Shown here: positions 56,961 through 64,000 of the stretch, in pieces
How the letters are laid out: every line of letters starts with the position of its first letter
Position numbering within the stretch: position 1 is the stretch's first letter
DNA from: Pseudoalteromonas citrea
GTDB lineage: Bacteria; Pseudomonadota; Gammaproteobacteria; Enterobacterales; Alteromonadaceae
Reading direction: 5' to 3'
Assembly: GCF_000238375.3 (NCBI RefSeq)
Contig: NZ_AHBZ03000014.1
Span: forward strand, 868,001 to 932,000
DNA: 64,000 nucleotides
Made by a program: the position numbers and the translations under genes
Notes under the pieces: generated by a model
The model's input: the letters and a program-made list of their open reading frames with translations, nothing else
The model's database searches: none
Told to the model about the DNA's origin: nothing

Positions 56961-57947
56961 TTAAAGCTCTACAACGACTTTGCCCATACCTTGACCACTT
57001 GATAAACGCGCATGGGCGCTACCGACTTCCTCTAAACTAAACTGTTGAGTATCTAAAATAGGCAGGAGTCCGCCCAACTCAGCTATATTCGTCAATTGCT
57101 TCAAAATATGTGCATGAGCTTCACGCTGGTGATCGTGTAACATTGGGATCAGCATAAACACAACATGTAAAGATAAACCTTTAAAGTGCGCTTGCGATAA
57201 ATCTAGCTCTACCATAGAAACCGTTGACGCAACCTGACCATTCAGCGCTGCTGCGGCGAATGAATTCGCCATATTTTGCCCACCAACAGAATCAAAAACC
57301 ACGTCAAACCCACCCCCTTGAGTATGTAGCTGTACATAATCTGCTACGCTCTGGGTTTTATAATTAATGGCTGTAGCACCCAATTGTTCAATTAACGCTA
57401 ATTGCGCATCTCCCCCACCGGTGGCAAATACCTGTGCACCAAAGTGCTTTGCCAATTGTAATGCAACATGCCCCACCCCACCAGAGCCGCCATGGACAAG
57501 TACGTTTTGACCTGCTTTAATATTTGCGCGCATTAACCCTTCATACGCCGTAATACCAACCAAAGGTAATGCAGCTGCTTCACGCATTGATAAGTTTTTC
57601 GGCTTTAGGGCAATCAACTTCGCATCAGCAAGCATATATTCAGCAAGCGTGCCTTGTAAATCAGCAAGTCCACCAGCACAACCATAGACTTCATCACCTA
57701 CGTGATAATCTAAAACGCCTTCACCAACCTCAGTGATGGTACCAGCAAAGTCCATCCCCAGTATCGCAGGTAAAGCCGGAGCCAAAGGGAGCTCATTACC
57801 CATTTGACGGATCATAGTATCCACAGTGTTTACGCTTGTGGCTGCGACTTTAATAACAACATGCCCCGCTTTAACTTGCGGATTTTCTACCTGCGTTAAT
57901 ACAAACTCATCTTCACTACCGAACCGATTTATCACCATGGCTTTCAT
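56961..57947 (-). CDS. Zinc-independent quinone oxidoreductase-like (MDR family) protein
   Basis: The 328-residue NAD(P)H-dependent enzyme has the medium-chain dehydrogenase fold. LGMDFAGTITEVGEGV replaces the zinc-binding GHE motif, so the catalytic zinc is absent, as in quinone oxidoreductases. A Rossmann motif GGSGGVGHVALQLAKHFGAQ follows. It probably reduces quinones or enones. A LysR regulator is divergently transcribed 127 bases away and probably controls it. Confidence 0.88.
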   Translation of the reverse strand: MKAMVINRFGSEDEFVLTQVENPQVKAGHVVIKVAATSVNTVDTMIRQMGNELPLAPALPAILGMDFAGTITEVGEGVLDYHVGDEVYGCAGGLADLQGTLAEYMLADAKLIALKPKNLSMREAAALPLVGITAYEGLMRANIKAGQNVLVHGGSGGVGHVALQLAKHFGAQVFATGGGDAQLALIEQLGATAINYKTQSVADYVQLHTQGGGFDVVFDSVGGQNMANSFAAAALNGQVASTVSMVELDLSQAHFKGLSLHVVFMLIPMLHDHQREAHAHILKQLTNIAELGGLLPILDTQQFSLEEVGSAHARLSSGQGMGKVVVEL

Positions 57948-58074
57948 GCTTAATTCCTCTGCGTTATCTCGTTATTTATTTATACTTCATTTAATAATTA
58001 GCAGTATATAAACTAGAAATTACATTGATAATAGCGCAGTATATAGAATCACTTTTTAGATTTCATTGATAATC

Positions 58075-58968
58075 ATGCAGATAGAGCACCTTACGCTATT
58101 CATTAGAATTGCTGTCACACACAACATAAGTATGGCGGGTAATGAGCTGGGTTTATCACCTGCGGTCGCTAGTGCTCATATTAATAAGCTAGAAAGCGCA
58201 CTCGGTGTTCGGTTAATACACCGCACCACACGCAAAGTGAGTCTCACTGAAGAAGGTAAAGCATTTTTACCTCATGCAGAAGATGTTATAGCCAGTGTAG
58301 AGGCGGCAAGGGCCTCGGTAGGCGCTGGAAGTTTTTCACCAAGAGGCACTTTACGTGTGGCTGCCCCCGCTTCTTTTGGCCGTATGCATTTAGTACCGAT
58401 CATGGCTGACTTTTTAACACAGTACCCAGATCTAAAAGTAGATTTAAAGCTATCTGATACCATTGTTGATTTAGTGGAAGGCGGGTTCGATATTGCCATT
58501 CGTAACTCTGAACTGAAAGACTCAACACTGATCGCCCGAAAGCTCGCACCAGATCACCGTATACTATGCGCATCCCCCGCTTATATCACACAAAATGGGC
58601 AGCCTAGCTCTCCGCAAGATCTAAAAAATCACAAATGTATTTCACTGATAGGTCTAGAGAATTGGGGGTTTCATACCGACGAGGGCCAAACATTAATTAA
58701 AACAACGGGCAACTTTAGAACAGACAACGGCGAAGCAATAAGAGATGCTTGTATTAATGGTCTGGGTATTACCATCAATTCAAAATGGAGCGTCTATAAA
58801 CATTTAAAATCTGGTAATTTGGTTCAAGTATTACCTGACTACCCCCTAGTATCTGACACCGCTATTTGGGCACTTTATCCAAGTTCTAGATTACTTGCGC
58901 CTAAAGTCAGGGCGTTTATCGACTACCTAGCTCAACATTTCGTAAACGCCTCTCAATGGGAGGACTAA
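58075..58968 (+). CDS. LysR family transcriptional regulator
   Basis: The 297-residue protein starts at the ATG 58075, giving QIEHLTLFIRIAVTHNISMAG. The N-terminal helix-turn-helix (ELGLSPAVASAHINKLESALGVRLIHRTTRKVSLTEEG) is followed by the periplasmic-binding-like effector domain (GTLRVAAPASFGRMHLVPIM; GFDIAIRNSEL). It is divergent from the MDR oxidoreductase, the usual LysR-target arrangement, so an autoregulated switch is likely. The effector is unknown. Confidence 0.92.
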   Translation: MQIEHLTLFIRIAVTHNISMAGNELGLSPAVASAHINKLESALGVRLIHRTTRKVSLTEEGKAFLPHAEDVIASVEAARASVGAGSFSPRGTLRVAAPASFGRMHLVPIMADFLTQYPDLKVDLKLSDTIVDLVEGGFDIAIRNSELKDSTLIARKLAPDHRILCASPAYITQNGQPSSPQDLKNHKCISLIGLENWGFHTDEGQTLIKTTGNFRTDNGEAIRDACINGLGITINSKWSVYKHLKSGNLVQVLPDYPLVSDTAIWALYPSSRLLAPKVRAFIDYLAQHFVNASQWED

Positions 58969-58973
58969 AAACT

Positions 58974-59023
58974 AAAAGCCTTATTTTAAAGCTCGCACTA
59001 TGCTGCCATAAGATAAGGCTCTT
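58974..59023 (-). terminator. Hairpin across the arfA stop codon (arms 58974-58984 and 59013-59023)
   Basis: On the minus strand AAGAGCCTTAT pairs with ATAAGGCTTTT (11 bp, one G-U) around a 28-base loop that contains the arfA TAG. The second arm runs into TTTTAGTTTTTAG. This fits a terminator or RNase III target that yields non-stop arfA mRNA, as known in E. coli. It is also convergent with the LysR gene's end. Confidence 0.6.
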
Positions 59024-59177
59024 GGCCTGTGTGTTTAGCTTTACGTTTAAAACTTCCTTTCCCTTTCTTCGCTTTCTCTACTTTAGTTTTAAACAGCGGG
59101 CTAGTTACTAAAGCTTTAAGTGCATTATCTTTAATTTCACCGCGCTGATGCGCATAACCTATTTGTTTTTTAGACAT
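58998..59177 (-). CDS. arfA: Alternative ribosome-rescue factor A
   Basis: A 59-residue gene: [20 protein letters not shown] continues [28 protein letters not shown] and ends QEPYLMAA. The core KDNA.KAL...PLF...VEK.KKGKGS.KRK.KH matches E. coli ArfA, which recruits RF2 to ribosomes stalled on non-stop mRNA when tmRNA fails. GGAG lies 8 bases before the ATG. The hydrophobic C-terminal tail that destabilises full-length E. coli ArfA is missing or very short. The stop codon lies in a hairpin loop. Confidence 0.88.
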   Translation of the reverse strand: MSKKQIGYAHQRGEIKDNALKALVTSPLFKTKVEKAKKGKGSFKRKAKHTGQEPYLMAA

Positions 59178-59335
59178 TTAGTCTCTCCTCTTAAAATGAC
59201 ACAATAATGGTACGCCGTTTTCTACAGCAACACAATTAAGCACACCTAATTAGGTTCTCATTTAATTTATATATCAAGTACATTATTTATAAAAAAAACC
59301 CTCTTTACTTTTGAGTAAAAAAAGAACAGATTAAA

Positions 59336-59351
59336 CATACCATCTGGTATG
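59336..59351 (+). promoter_or_regulatory. Candidate TetR operator CATACCA-TC-TGGTATG
   Basis: A perfect 16-bp palindrome with further A/T symmetry on the flanks (AAA on the left, GTTT on the right) lies 39 bases before the first gene of the TetR-containing operon. This is the expected position for autorepression by the TetR-family gene at 59890. Confidence 0.7.
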
Positions 59352-59389
59352 GTTTGTTTTATCACTCACCTTAAATATAAGAGGAATCT

Positions 59390-59893
59390 ATGTGGCAAGT
59401 AACAGCTAAACCTATACCGAAGAATGATTTTTTAGCATCTCAACGCACCAAACATAGTTTTCGAGATGCGCTAAGTGCGCCTCTAAGTAAACCCACTTTA
59501 AGTGCTGCAAAAGCTCAGCTAAGTATTTTCTCTCACATGCCAAAGTGGGTAAATACATTAATGTCGATACGAAATAAGATTGTTAAATACTTTGGCTTTA
59601 AGGTCGGTACCACTACCTCTTTAGAAATGAAAAAAACAGACCTAAAACTTGGTGATGCTGCGGGGTTCATGACGGTAATTTCAGTGAAAGATCACGAAGT
59701 GATAAGCTTTGCAGAAGATAAACATATGCAATTTTACATGAGTGTAACTACAGATGATCAGCAGACTACTGTCTCGACATTAGTGAACCTTAAGACTCCC
59801 ATAGGTCGATTATATATGGCGCTGATCACCCCTTTTCATTGGGTGATCGCGCGAGTTGTTATACATAACGCAGTCAAAGAGCAACGCTTATGA
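59390..59893 (+). CDS. DUF2867 family protein
   Basis: The 167-residue protein begins WQVTAKPIPKNDFLASQRTK and contains WVNTLMSIRNKIVKYFGFK and a beta-rich middle (DHEVISFAEDKHMQFYMSV), ending PIGRLYMALITPFHWVIARVV. This fits DUF2867, function unknown. GAGGA precedes the ATG. The stop overlaps the TetR gene (ATGA), so it is the first gene of that operon and the probable target of the regulator. Confidence 0.72.
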   Translation: MWQVTAKPIPKNDFLASQRTKHSFRDALSAPLSKPTLSAAKAQLSIFSHMPKWVNTLMSIRNKIVKYFGFKVGTTTSLEMKKTDLKLGDAAGFMTVISVKDHEVISFAEDKHMQFYMSVTTDDQQTTVSTLVNLKTPIGRLYMALITPFHWVIARVVIHNAVKEQRL

Positions 59894-60453
59894 ACTCAAA
59901 GCAGCCCCAGTATAATAAAACTCAATGGCTTGATAATGCGTTAAAGCACCTTATTCAATTCGGGCCGCAACAGCTTAAAATTGCTAACTTGTGCAATGCA
60001 TTTAATGTCACAAAAGGGTCTTTTTATCATCACTTTAAAAACCGTGACGACTTTGTACATGCCTTGATGCAATACTGGTATGAGCAAACAACACTCAACT
60101 TTATTGCACAAGCAGATACACAAAGTAGTCCTCTCGAAAAGCTAAATAGACTCGATCAGGTGATAGCCACTAATAATATTGAAGCTGAAGTTCACATCAG
60201 AGCGTGGTCTTTAACCGAACCGTTCATTGCTGAGCACCTCAAAAAAATTGACACACACCGTCAAACCTACTTACAAACCTGTTATCAAGAGTTGGGACTC
60301 CCTGCTGAGTTAGCCCACAAACTTGCCATCATGTCATATGCCCAATTCTTAGGGTTATTACATTTGAAGCCACAGCCTAGTATTCATCAATGCTTAGAAT
60401 TATCTACGTTATTAGCGAAATCATTTTTACAAGATATACATAAGGACATCTAG
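59890..60453 (+). CDS. TetR/AcrR family transcriptional regulator
   Basis: The 187-residue protein has an N-terminal TetR helix-turn-helix: LIQFGPQQLKIANLCNAFNVT followed by KGSFYHHFKNRDDFVHALM. The rest is a helical ligand-binding domain (ELGLPAELAHKLAIMSYAQFLGLLH). It is flanked by the DUF2867 and DUF6463 genes with overlapping or 2-base junctions, and probably binds the palindrome at 59336. Confidence 0.92.
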   Translation: MNSKQPQYNKTQWLDNALKHLIQFGPQQLKIANLCNAFNVTKGSFYHHFKNRDDFVHALMQYWYEQTTLNFIAQADTQSSPLEKLNRLDQVIATNNIEAEVHIRAWSLTEPFIAEHLKKIDTHRQTYLQTCYQELGLPAELAHKLAIMSYAQFLGLLHLKPQPSIHQCLELSTLLAKSFLQDIHKDI

Positions 60454-60455
60454 CA

Positions 60456-60854
60456 ATGCAATTAACAAAATATTCAGGTTATATACTCTGTGCAACGGCC
60501 ATACTTCATACAACTGTCGGATTAATTTTTGGGTGGTCAACACTCGCTGACATGCATCAAAGTGGATGGTTTAGCTCGACAATTATTCACGGAGAAATGA
60601 ACTTTCAAAGAGAAGCCATTACTTGGTTTTTGGTCACTGGTTTTTTTTGGATGACACTCGGTTTAACACTGCAAACAGCTATAAATCAGGGTTTTTCACT
60701 CCCGAGCCAGTTAGGCTGGAGCTTTACACTAATCGGCATTGGGCTGGCATATATCATGCCTGAATCTGGCGCTTACTTGTTTATTGTACAAGGGGGATTG
60801 ATACTATTTGAAAACGCGAAGCGTGGTAATAGCATATCCAGTAAAGTGACTTAA
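60456..60854 (+). CDS. DUF6463-like four-helix membrane protein
   Basis: The 132-residue protein has about four transmembrane segments (YILCATAILHTTVGLIFG; ITWFLVTGFFWMTLGLTL; LGWSFTLIGIGLAYIM; GAYLFIVQGGLILF). This pattern, next to a TetR gene, is typical of DUF6463 proteins. Function unknown. It starts 2 bases after the TetR stop. Confidence 0.75.
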   Translation: MQLTKYSGYILCATAILHTTVGLIFGWSTLADMHQSGWFSSTIIHGEMNFQREAITWFLVTGFFWMTLGLTLQTAINQGFSLPSQLGWSFTLIGIGLAYIMPESGAYLFIVQGGLILFENAKRGNSISSKVT

Positions 60855-60874
60855 AGATATAAACCCATCCTTGC

Positions 60875-60920
60875 TGTAAAGTTATGCTCGCTGCATTGGT
60901 TAAGCGCCCATAACTTTACA
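60875..60920. repeat. Perfect 12-bp inverted repeat downstream of the TetR operon
   Basis: TGTAAAGTTATG (60875-60886) and CATAACTTTACA (60909-60920) flank 22 bases. It lies between convergent genes. There is no T-run, so a factor-dependent terminator or a small mobile-element relic are the two readings. Confidence 0.6.
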
Positions 60921-60948
60921 ATTGCTCCTCACATGACGAGTAAAATCA

Positions 60949-61203
60949 TTATGGGTGCTCTGAACACATTCCTAATAACTGCCATGCTTCATTAGTATTG
61001 CTTGGTTCAGTATTTAACCACCAACGCGCCTGATGAATCATGCCCTGATGTGTGACTTTTTCACCCGCTAAGTAAACCTGCTTTGGTTGCCATAAAGGCG
61101 CATTCAGATGCTCAGCAAAATAAATCGCACGTTCATGAGCGAACATCGATGGACCCATTACGTGTAAAAAATGTAGCTGGTGAAGCACTGAAAACGCTCG
61201 CAT
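60949..61203 (-). CDS. Standalone CBM5/12-like (chitin-binding type 3) mini-protein
   Basis: The 84-residue frame contains NAPLWQPKQVYLAGEKVTHQ followed by GMIHQARWWLNTEPSNTNEAW and QLLG. This is the aromatic-rich carbohydrate-binding module found at the ends of chitinases (W..~Y..G~~V...G..~.A.WW~~...P). No signal peptide and no catalytic domain are present. The ribosome site is weak. It may be a chitinase remnant or a cytoplasmic small protein. Confidence 0.55.
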   Translation of the reverse strand: MRAFSVLHQLHFLHVMGPSMFAHERAIYFAEHLNAPLWQPKQVYLAGEKVTHQGMIHQARWWLNTEPSNTNEAWQLLGMCSEHP

Positions 61204-61273
61204 TTCACGATTTTTTCACATAGCCTGTGTGAACCTAAATAAAGAACCTAGCAATGACTAACGTGGAGTTTTT

Positions 61274-61981
61274 ATGGTGCGTGCAAATTTAAAAGTGTTA
61301 GTAGTTGAAGATCATAATGATATAAGTAGTAACATCGCCGATTACTTTCAAACACAAGGTGCTAGTTTAGATTTTGCCATGAATGGCGAACAAGGACTTA
61401 ATATGGCGCTCAATGAGTATTTTGATTGTGTTATTTTAGACTTAATGTTGCCAAAAATAGATGGCCTGCAAGTATGTGCCAAATTACGAGAGCAAGCGTC
61501 TCGTCATATACCAGTAATTATGCTCACAGCCCGAGATACACTAGACGATAAGTTGATTGGGTTTCAGCAAGGTGCTGATGATTATTTAACAAAGCCATTT
61601 GCGCTGGAAGAACTTTGGGTTCGCTGCAATGCACTAGCACAAAGACACTTAATCAACTGTGATCATACCCTGCATATTGGCCCGTTAACTTTAAACAAGC
61701 AAACTCAGCAGGTACAGCGGGCAAACAACGATATAACTTTACAGCCTATTCCATTACAAATACTGACAATATTAATGGAAGCCCACCCCAGAGCAGTTAG
61801 TCGCTCTGAGCTATGTGATAAAATATGGGGTGAAGACATAACCGATTCAGATGCACTTAGGTCACACGTCTATCAGTTGCGAAAAGCCATCGATAAACCA
61901 TTTGATGAGCCGTTAATCAAAACACTCCATGGTATTGGCTTTGCGCTAGCATGTAATGCCACAACTGGTGCTGCTTCATGA
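61274..61981 (+). CDS. OmpR/PhoB-family response regulator
   Basis: The 235-residue protein has a receiver domain with VVEDHND, phospho-acceptor Asp56 (VILDLMLP), VIMLTAR and switch lysine DDYLTKPF. A winged-helix DNA-binding domain follows from about residue 130 (LQPIPLQILTILMEAHPRAVSRSELCDKIWGED; LRSHVYQLRKAID). A 4-base overlap (ATGA) couples it to the histidine kinase gene. Confidence 0.95.
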   Translation: MVRANLKVLVVEDHNDISSNIADYFQTQGASLDFAMNGEQGLNMALNEYFDCVILDLMLPKIDGLQVCAKLREQASRHIPVIMLTARDTLDDKLIGFQQGADDYLTKPFALEELWVRCNALAQRHLINCDHTLHIGPLTLNKQTQQVQRANNDITLQPIPLQILTILMEAHPRAVSRSELCDKIWGEDITDSDALRSHVYQLRKAIDKPFDEPLIKTLHGIGFALACNATTGAAS

Positions 61982-63225
61982 GAACTAATCAATTACGTAA
62001 TCGTATTGTTACCCACTTTATTGGGCTGACACTACTGATGAGTGTACTTTACGGTATTCTTAGCTTTATATTTGCCTATAACGTAGAAGATCGGTTTTTT
62101 TATCTATTACTTAAAGATGAACAAGCCACTGTTCAAACACAAATCGCGAAAAATTTAACCCCAGATCCTAAACTCGACTTTATAAAATACTACCCAACCA
62201 CTGACGTATTACCCAATACCGTTAAGTTAGCTTTAAAAAAAGCACCTAATCAGCGTGAGTTTTCAACCGAGGATGGCTTGTATTACCATTTATATTATAT
62301 GGAACCCGGATACCTAGTTGCAGAAGTGAGCGACCATCTAGTTGTTAGGCAATTTAAAGAAGAAATGATCTACTTATTACTCATATTACTTTCAATATTA
62401 GTCGTTATTGCTATTGCTATTGGAACAACCTCTCACCGTTTAGCTAAGCAACTTTTAAAACCGCTAGATAAAATTATGGCTATTTTAGATAATGCGCCTG
62501 TCGAGAAGCTGCCTCAAGGGTTTGCGAAACAATTTAAAAATGACGAAATAGGTACGTTCGCTCTGACTCTCGAGTCCGCATTAGCACGTATCAAAGCATT
62601 TATAGACAGAGAACAACATTTTACTCGCGATGTATCACATGAACTAAGAACGCCAATAACGATAAGCCAAGGAGCATTGACACTATTACAGCAAACCAGC
62701 CTAGATCCTCAGCAGAAAGAACTCGTGCAGCGTATAAATAACGCACAACTGCAAATAGAGCAAAGCCTAGAGGTATTACTTGCATTAGCCCGCGAAGAGC
62801 CAAAAGCATATGAGCCTTGTAAGCTCTTGCCTTTGGTTGAGAAAAGTATTTTACAGCAATACCAATATCTAGCAGATCCTAACATTAACATTGAAGTGAG
62901 TATTGACCAAACACAACGCGTTACTGTCGATCATACCCAGCTACTTATTCTCTTAAACAACTTAATAGGTAATGCATTTAAATATACCAGTAGCGGGACA
63001 GTCGCTATTTCATATAATAATGACGTATTAAGCATTAGCGATACCGGTAAAGGGATCTGTACTTCACTCAAAAATAACGCGCTCGATGCTGGTGTAAAAG
63101 GAAAACATAGTTCAGGACTCGGTCAGGGCTTAAATATTGTAAAACGTTTATGTGAGCAGTTAAAAATAGAGTTTTCTATAACAAGTAGTAGTAATGGAAC
63201 CCATGTTCAACTGAAATTTTCATAG
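61978..63225 (+). CDS. Sensor histidine kinase
   Basis: The 415-residue protein has two transmembrane helices (FIGLTLLMSVLYGILSFIF; YLLLILLSILVVIAIAIGT) flanking a short, roughly 95-residue periplasmic sensor. A HAMP-like segment precedes phosphate acceptor His221 in RDVSHELRTPITIS, then the ATPase N-box (LLNNLIGNAFKYT) and G-box (SISDTGKGIC, GLGQGLNIVKRL). It is the partner of the upstream response regulator. The peptide genes 125 bases downstream are possible targets. Confidence 0.93.
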   Translation: MRTNQLRNRIVTHFIGLTLLMSVLYGILSFIFAYNVEDRFFYLLLKDEQATVQTQIAKNLTPDPKLDFIKYYPTTDVLPNTVKLALKKAPNQREFSTEDGLYYHLYYMEPGYLVAEVSDHLVVRQFKEEMIYLLLILLSILVVIAIAIGTTSHRLAKQLLKPLDKIMAILDNAPVEKLPQGFAKQFKNDEIGTFALTLESALARIKAFIDREQHFTRDVSHELRTPITISQGALTLLQQTSLDPQQKELVQRINNAQLQIEQSLEVLLALAREEPKAYEPCKLLPLVEKSILQQYQYLADPNINIEVSIDQTQRVTVDHTQLLILLNNLIGNAFKYTSSGTVAISYNNDVLSISDTGKGICTSLKNNALDAGVKGKHSSGLGQGLNIVKRLCEQLKIEFSITSSSNGTHVQLKFS

Positions 63226-63350
63226 TTCAATGACACAGTATAAATAGACAGTAAGTGCGCCTATACCATTTCAACTATATAAAAATAAAAAGCTTTATAT
63301 AAATAAAAAAATATGAAACAGTAGTAGTTCAACTTTTTAAAGGAATAAAG

Positions 63351-63560
63351 ATGATAAAATTAAATAAAAAAAGCATAAAAAAACTGAGTGGAAATAGTGT
63401 GAATTTATCACAGGGTCAGACGCCAAAAGTAGCCGGTGGTGGTAACTTCACTCGTGGTGCATGTTATAGCGTAGGGTGTGATACAGCAGTATTTGCAGGG
63501 TGTGCAACCGGTAGAAACTGCTATTCAGCCCCAGGAGAGAACTGCAATACAGTATTTTGA
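63351..63560 (+). CDS. Double-glycine-leader Cys-rich peptide precursor, copy 1
   Basis: A 69-residue peptide with a basic leader (IKLNKKSIKKLSGNSVNLS, then QTPKVAGGG) that fits double-glycine leaders cut by C39-type peptidase transporters (GG at about 29-30). The core carries five cysteines at 38, 43, 51, 57 and 65 and is rich in Ser, Thr and Gly. A strong AAAGGA precedes the ATG. It could be a RiPP precursor (lanthipeptide-like or disulfide-bonded bacteriocin) or a peptide signal. No modification gene is visible in the window. Confidence 0.7.
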   Translation: MIKLNKKSIKKLSGNSVNLSQGQTPKVAGGGNFTRGACYSVGCDTAVFAGCATGRNCYSAPGENCNTVF

Positions 63561-63584
63561 TCAATAAGTAAAAGGACGACAAAA

Positions 63585-63785
63585 ATGAAAATAAAGCTAC
63601 AAAAGAAAAATATTAAAAAGTTAAGTAGCAATGTAACCTCGCTAAAAAACAATCAAACGCCGCAAATTGCTGGTGGACAAGGCCCAACCCAAGGGACATG
63701 TTTCAGTGCAGGCTGCGATACAGCGGTTTACCTTGGCTGTAAAACAGGCAAAGCCTGCTATTCAGGCATCAGAGAAATTTGTTGA
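63585..63785 (+). CDS. Double-glycine-leader Cys-rich peptide precursor, copy 2
   Basis: A 66-residue paralogue of the preceding peptide, with the same leader plan (KIKLQKKNIKKLSSNVTSL, then QTPQIAGG at 30-31). Its five cysteines (39, 44, 52, 58, 66) have exactly the same spacing as copy 1. Shared core residues are G-C-D-T-A-V, then G-C, T-G and C-Y-S. It ends on the fifth Cys, four residues shorter than copy 1. AAGGA precedes the ATG. The IS256-type element starts right after its stop. Confidence 0.7.
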   Translation: MKIKLQKKNIKKLSSNVTSLKNNQTPQIAGGQGPTQGTCFSAGCDTAVYLGCKTGKACYSGIREIC

Positions 63786-63793
63786 TGCCGCAG

Positions 63794-64000
63794 ATAGAGC
63801 CTGTAATTTAAATTGTGTATCTGCTTATAATTAAGCCAGTAATGGCTGAGGATAAGCAATATGGATAAGAAAGCTCTAGAAGCCTTCGCTCGCGAAGCAG
63901 CTAAGTCGATTAAGACTCCTTCTGATCTTGATGACTTTAGGAAAATGTTAACCAAGGTGACGGTTGAGACAGCCTTAAATGCTGAACTTAATGAGCACCT
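63794..64000 (+). mobile_element. Left end of an IS256-family insertion sequence
   Basis: The transposase reading frame at 63861 marks an IS256-type element. The sequence starting near 63794 (AGAGCCTGTAATTTAAATTG) looks like the left terminal repeat of such elements. The exact boundary and the right end, beyond 64000, cannot be seen. The element sits directly behind the second peptide gene. Confidence 0.65.
63861..64000 (+). CDS. IS256-family transposase, N-terminal part, cut by window edge
   Basis: The visible 46 residues (DKKALEAFAREAAKSIKTPS, then DLDDFRKMLTKVTVETALNA, ELNEHL) match the conserved N-terminus of IS256-type transposases, which carry a DDE nuclease domain further on. GAGGATAA precedes the ATG. 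The gene runs off the right edge, so integrity is unknown. Confidence 0.85.
   Translation, partial: MDKKALEAFAREAAKSIKTPSDLDDFRKMLTKVTVETALNAELNEH

Overview
The window looks like chromosomal DNA of a marine gammaproteobacterium, most likely Pseudoalteromonas or a close relative. The basis is moderately AT-rich DNA, Alteromonadales-like core proteins (PurL, NusA, InfB, Gsk, GlsA) and accessory genes typical of that group (DUF3019/MipA pair, delta-class carbonic anhydrase, FeS photolyase with cryptochrome DASH). This assignment comes from protein resemblance only, not from a search.

Region 1 to 10.8 kb is the conserved translation/RNA operon on the minus strand. Its order is initiator tRNA-fMet (metY), rimP, nusA, infB, rbfA, truB, rpsO, pnp, nlpI, then a partial secreted protein that runs off the left edge. 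Hairpins lie in the metY-rimP leader, between infB and rbfA, after rpsO and after pnp.

Region 10.9 to 22.8 kb is accessory: a secreted delta-type carbonic anhydrase, a divergent globin, a lipoprotein, a cry-DASH/FeS-photolyase pair, a MipA/DUF3019 pair, and an overlapping three-gene operon (zinc phospholipase C-like enzyme, parvulin-like protein, anchored coiled-coil protein). It also holds a 5'-truncated S41 peptidase remnant and an erythromycin-esterase-like lipoprotein. Region 22.9 to 32 kb is housekeeping: purL, mltF, tadA, gsk, glsA and raiA/hpf.

Region 32 to 48.6 kb holds regulators and envelope genes. They include an orphan response regulator, a CadC-like TPR regulator beside an FGE-fold secreted protein, and a HAD phosphatase. 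A BlaI-type repressor with twin operators precedes an M56-M23 fusion protease and a second M23 endopeptidase, which looks like a cell-wall sensing and remodelling module. A lipoate-ligase paralogue and a secreted lipase with a partner protein follow.

Region 48.9 to 54.8 kb is a PspA-centred membrane-stress operon resembling E. coli yjfIJKL, with an integral-membrane aminopropyltransferase and an Arg/Ser-rich lipoprotein. Two identical palindromes sit in front of its DUF2170-pspA half. Region 55 to 61 kb has two small membrane proteins (one with a 9-bp tandem repeat) ahead of a rhomboid protease, a quinone oxidoreductase/LysR pair, an arfA ribosome-rescue gene whose stop codon lies in a hairpin loop, and a TetR-controlled three-gene operon.

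Region 61 to 64 kb has an OmpR-type two-component system followed by two paralogous double-glycine-leader peptides with five cysteines at identical spacing. An IS256-family transposase, cut by the window edge, lies immediately after them. The strongest candidates for undescribed systems are the twin Cys-rich peptides, the BlaI/M56-M23/M23 module and the phospholipase-foldase operon.
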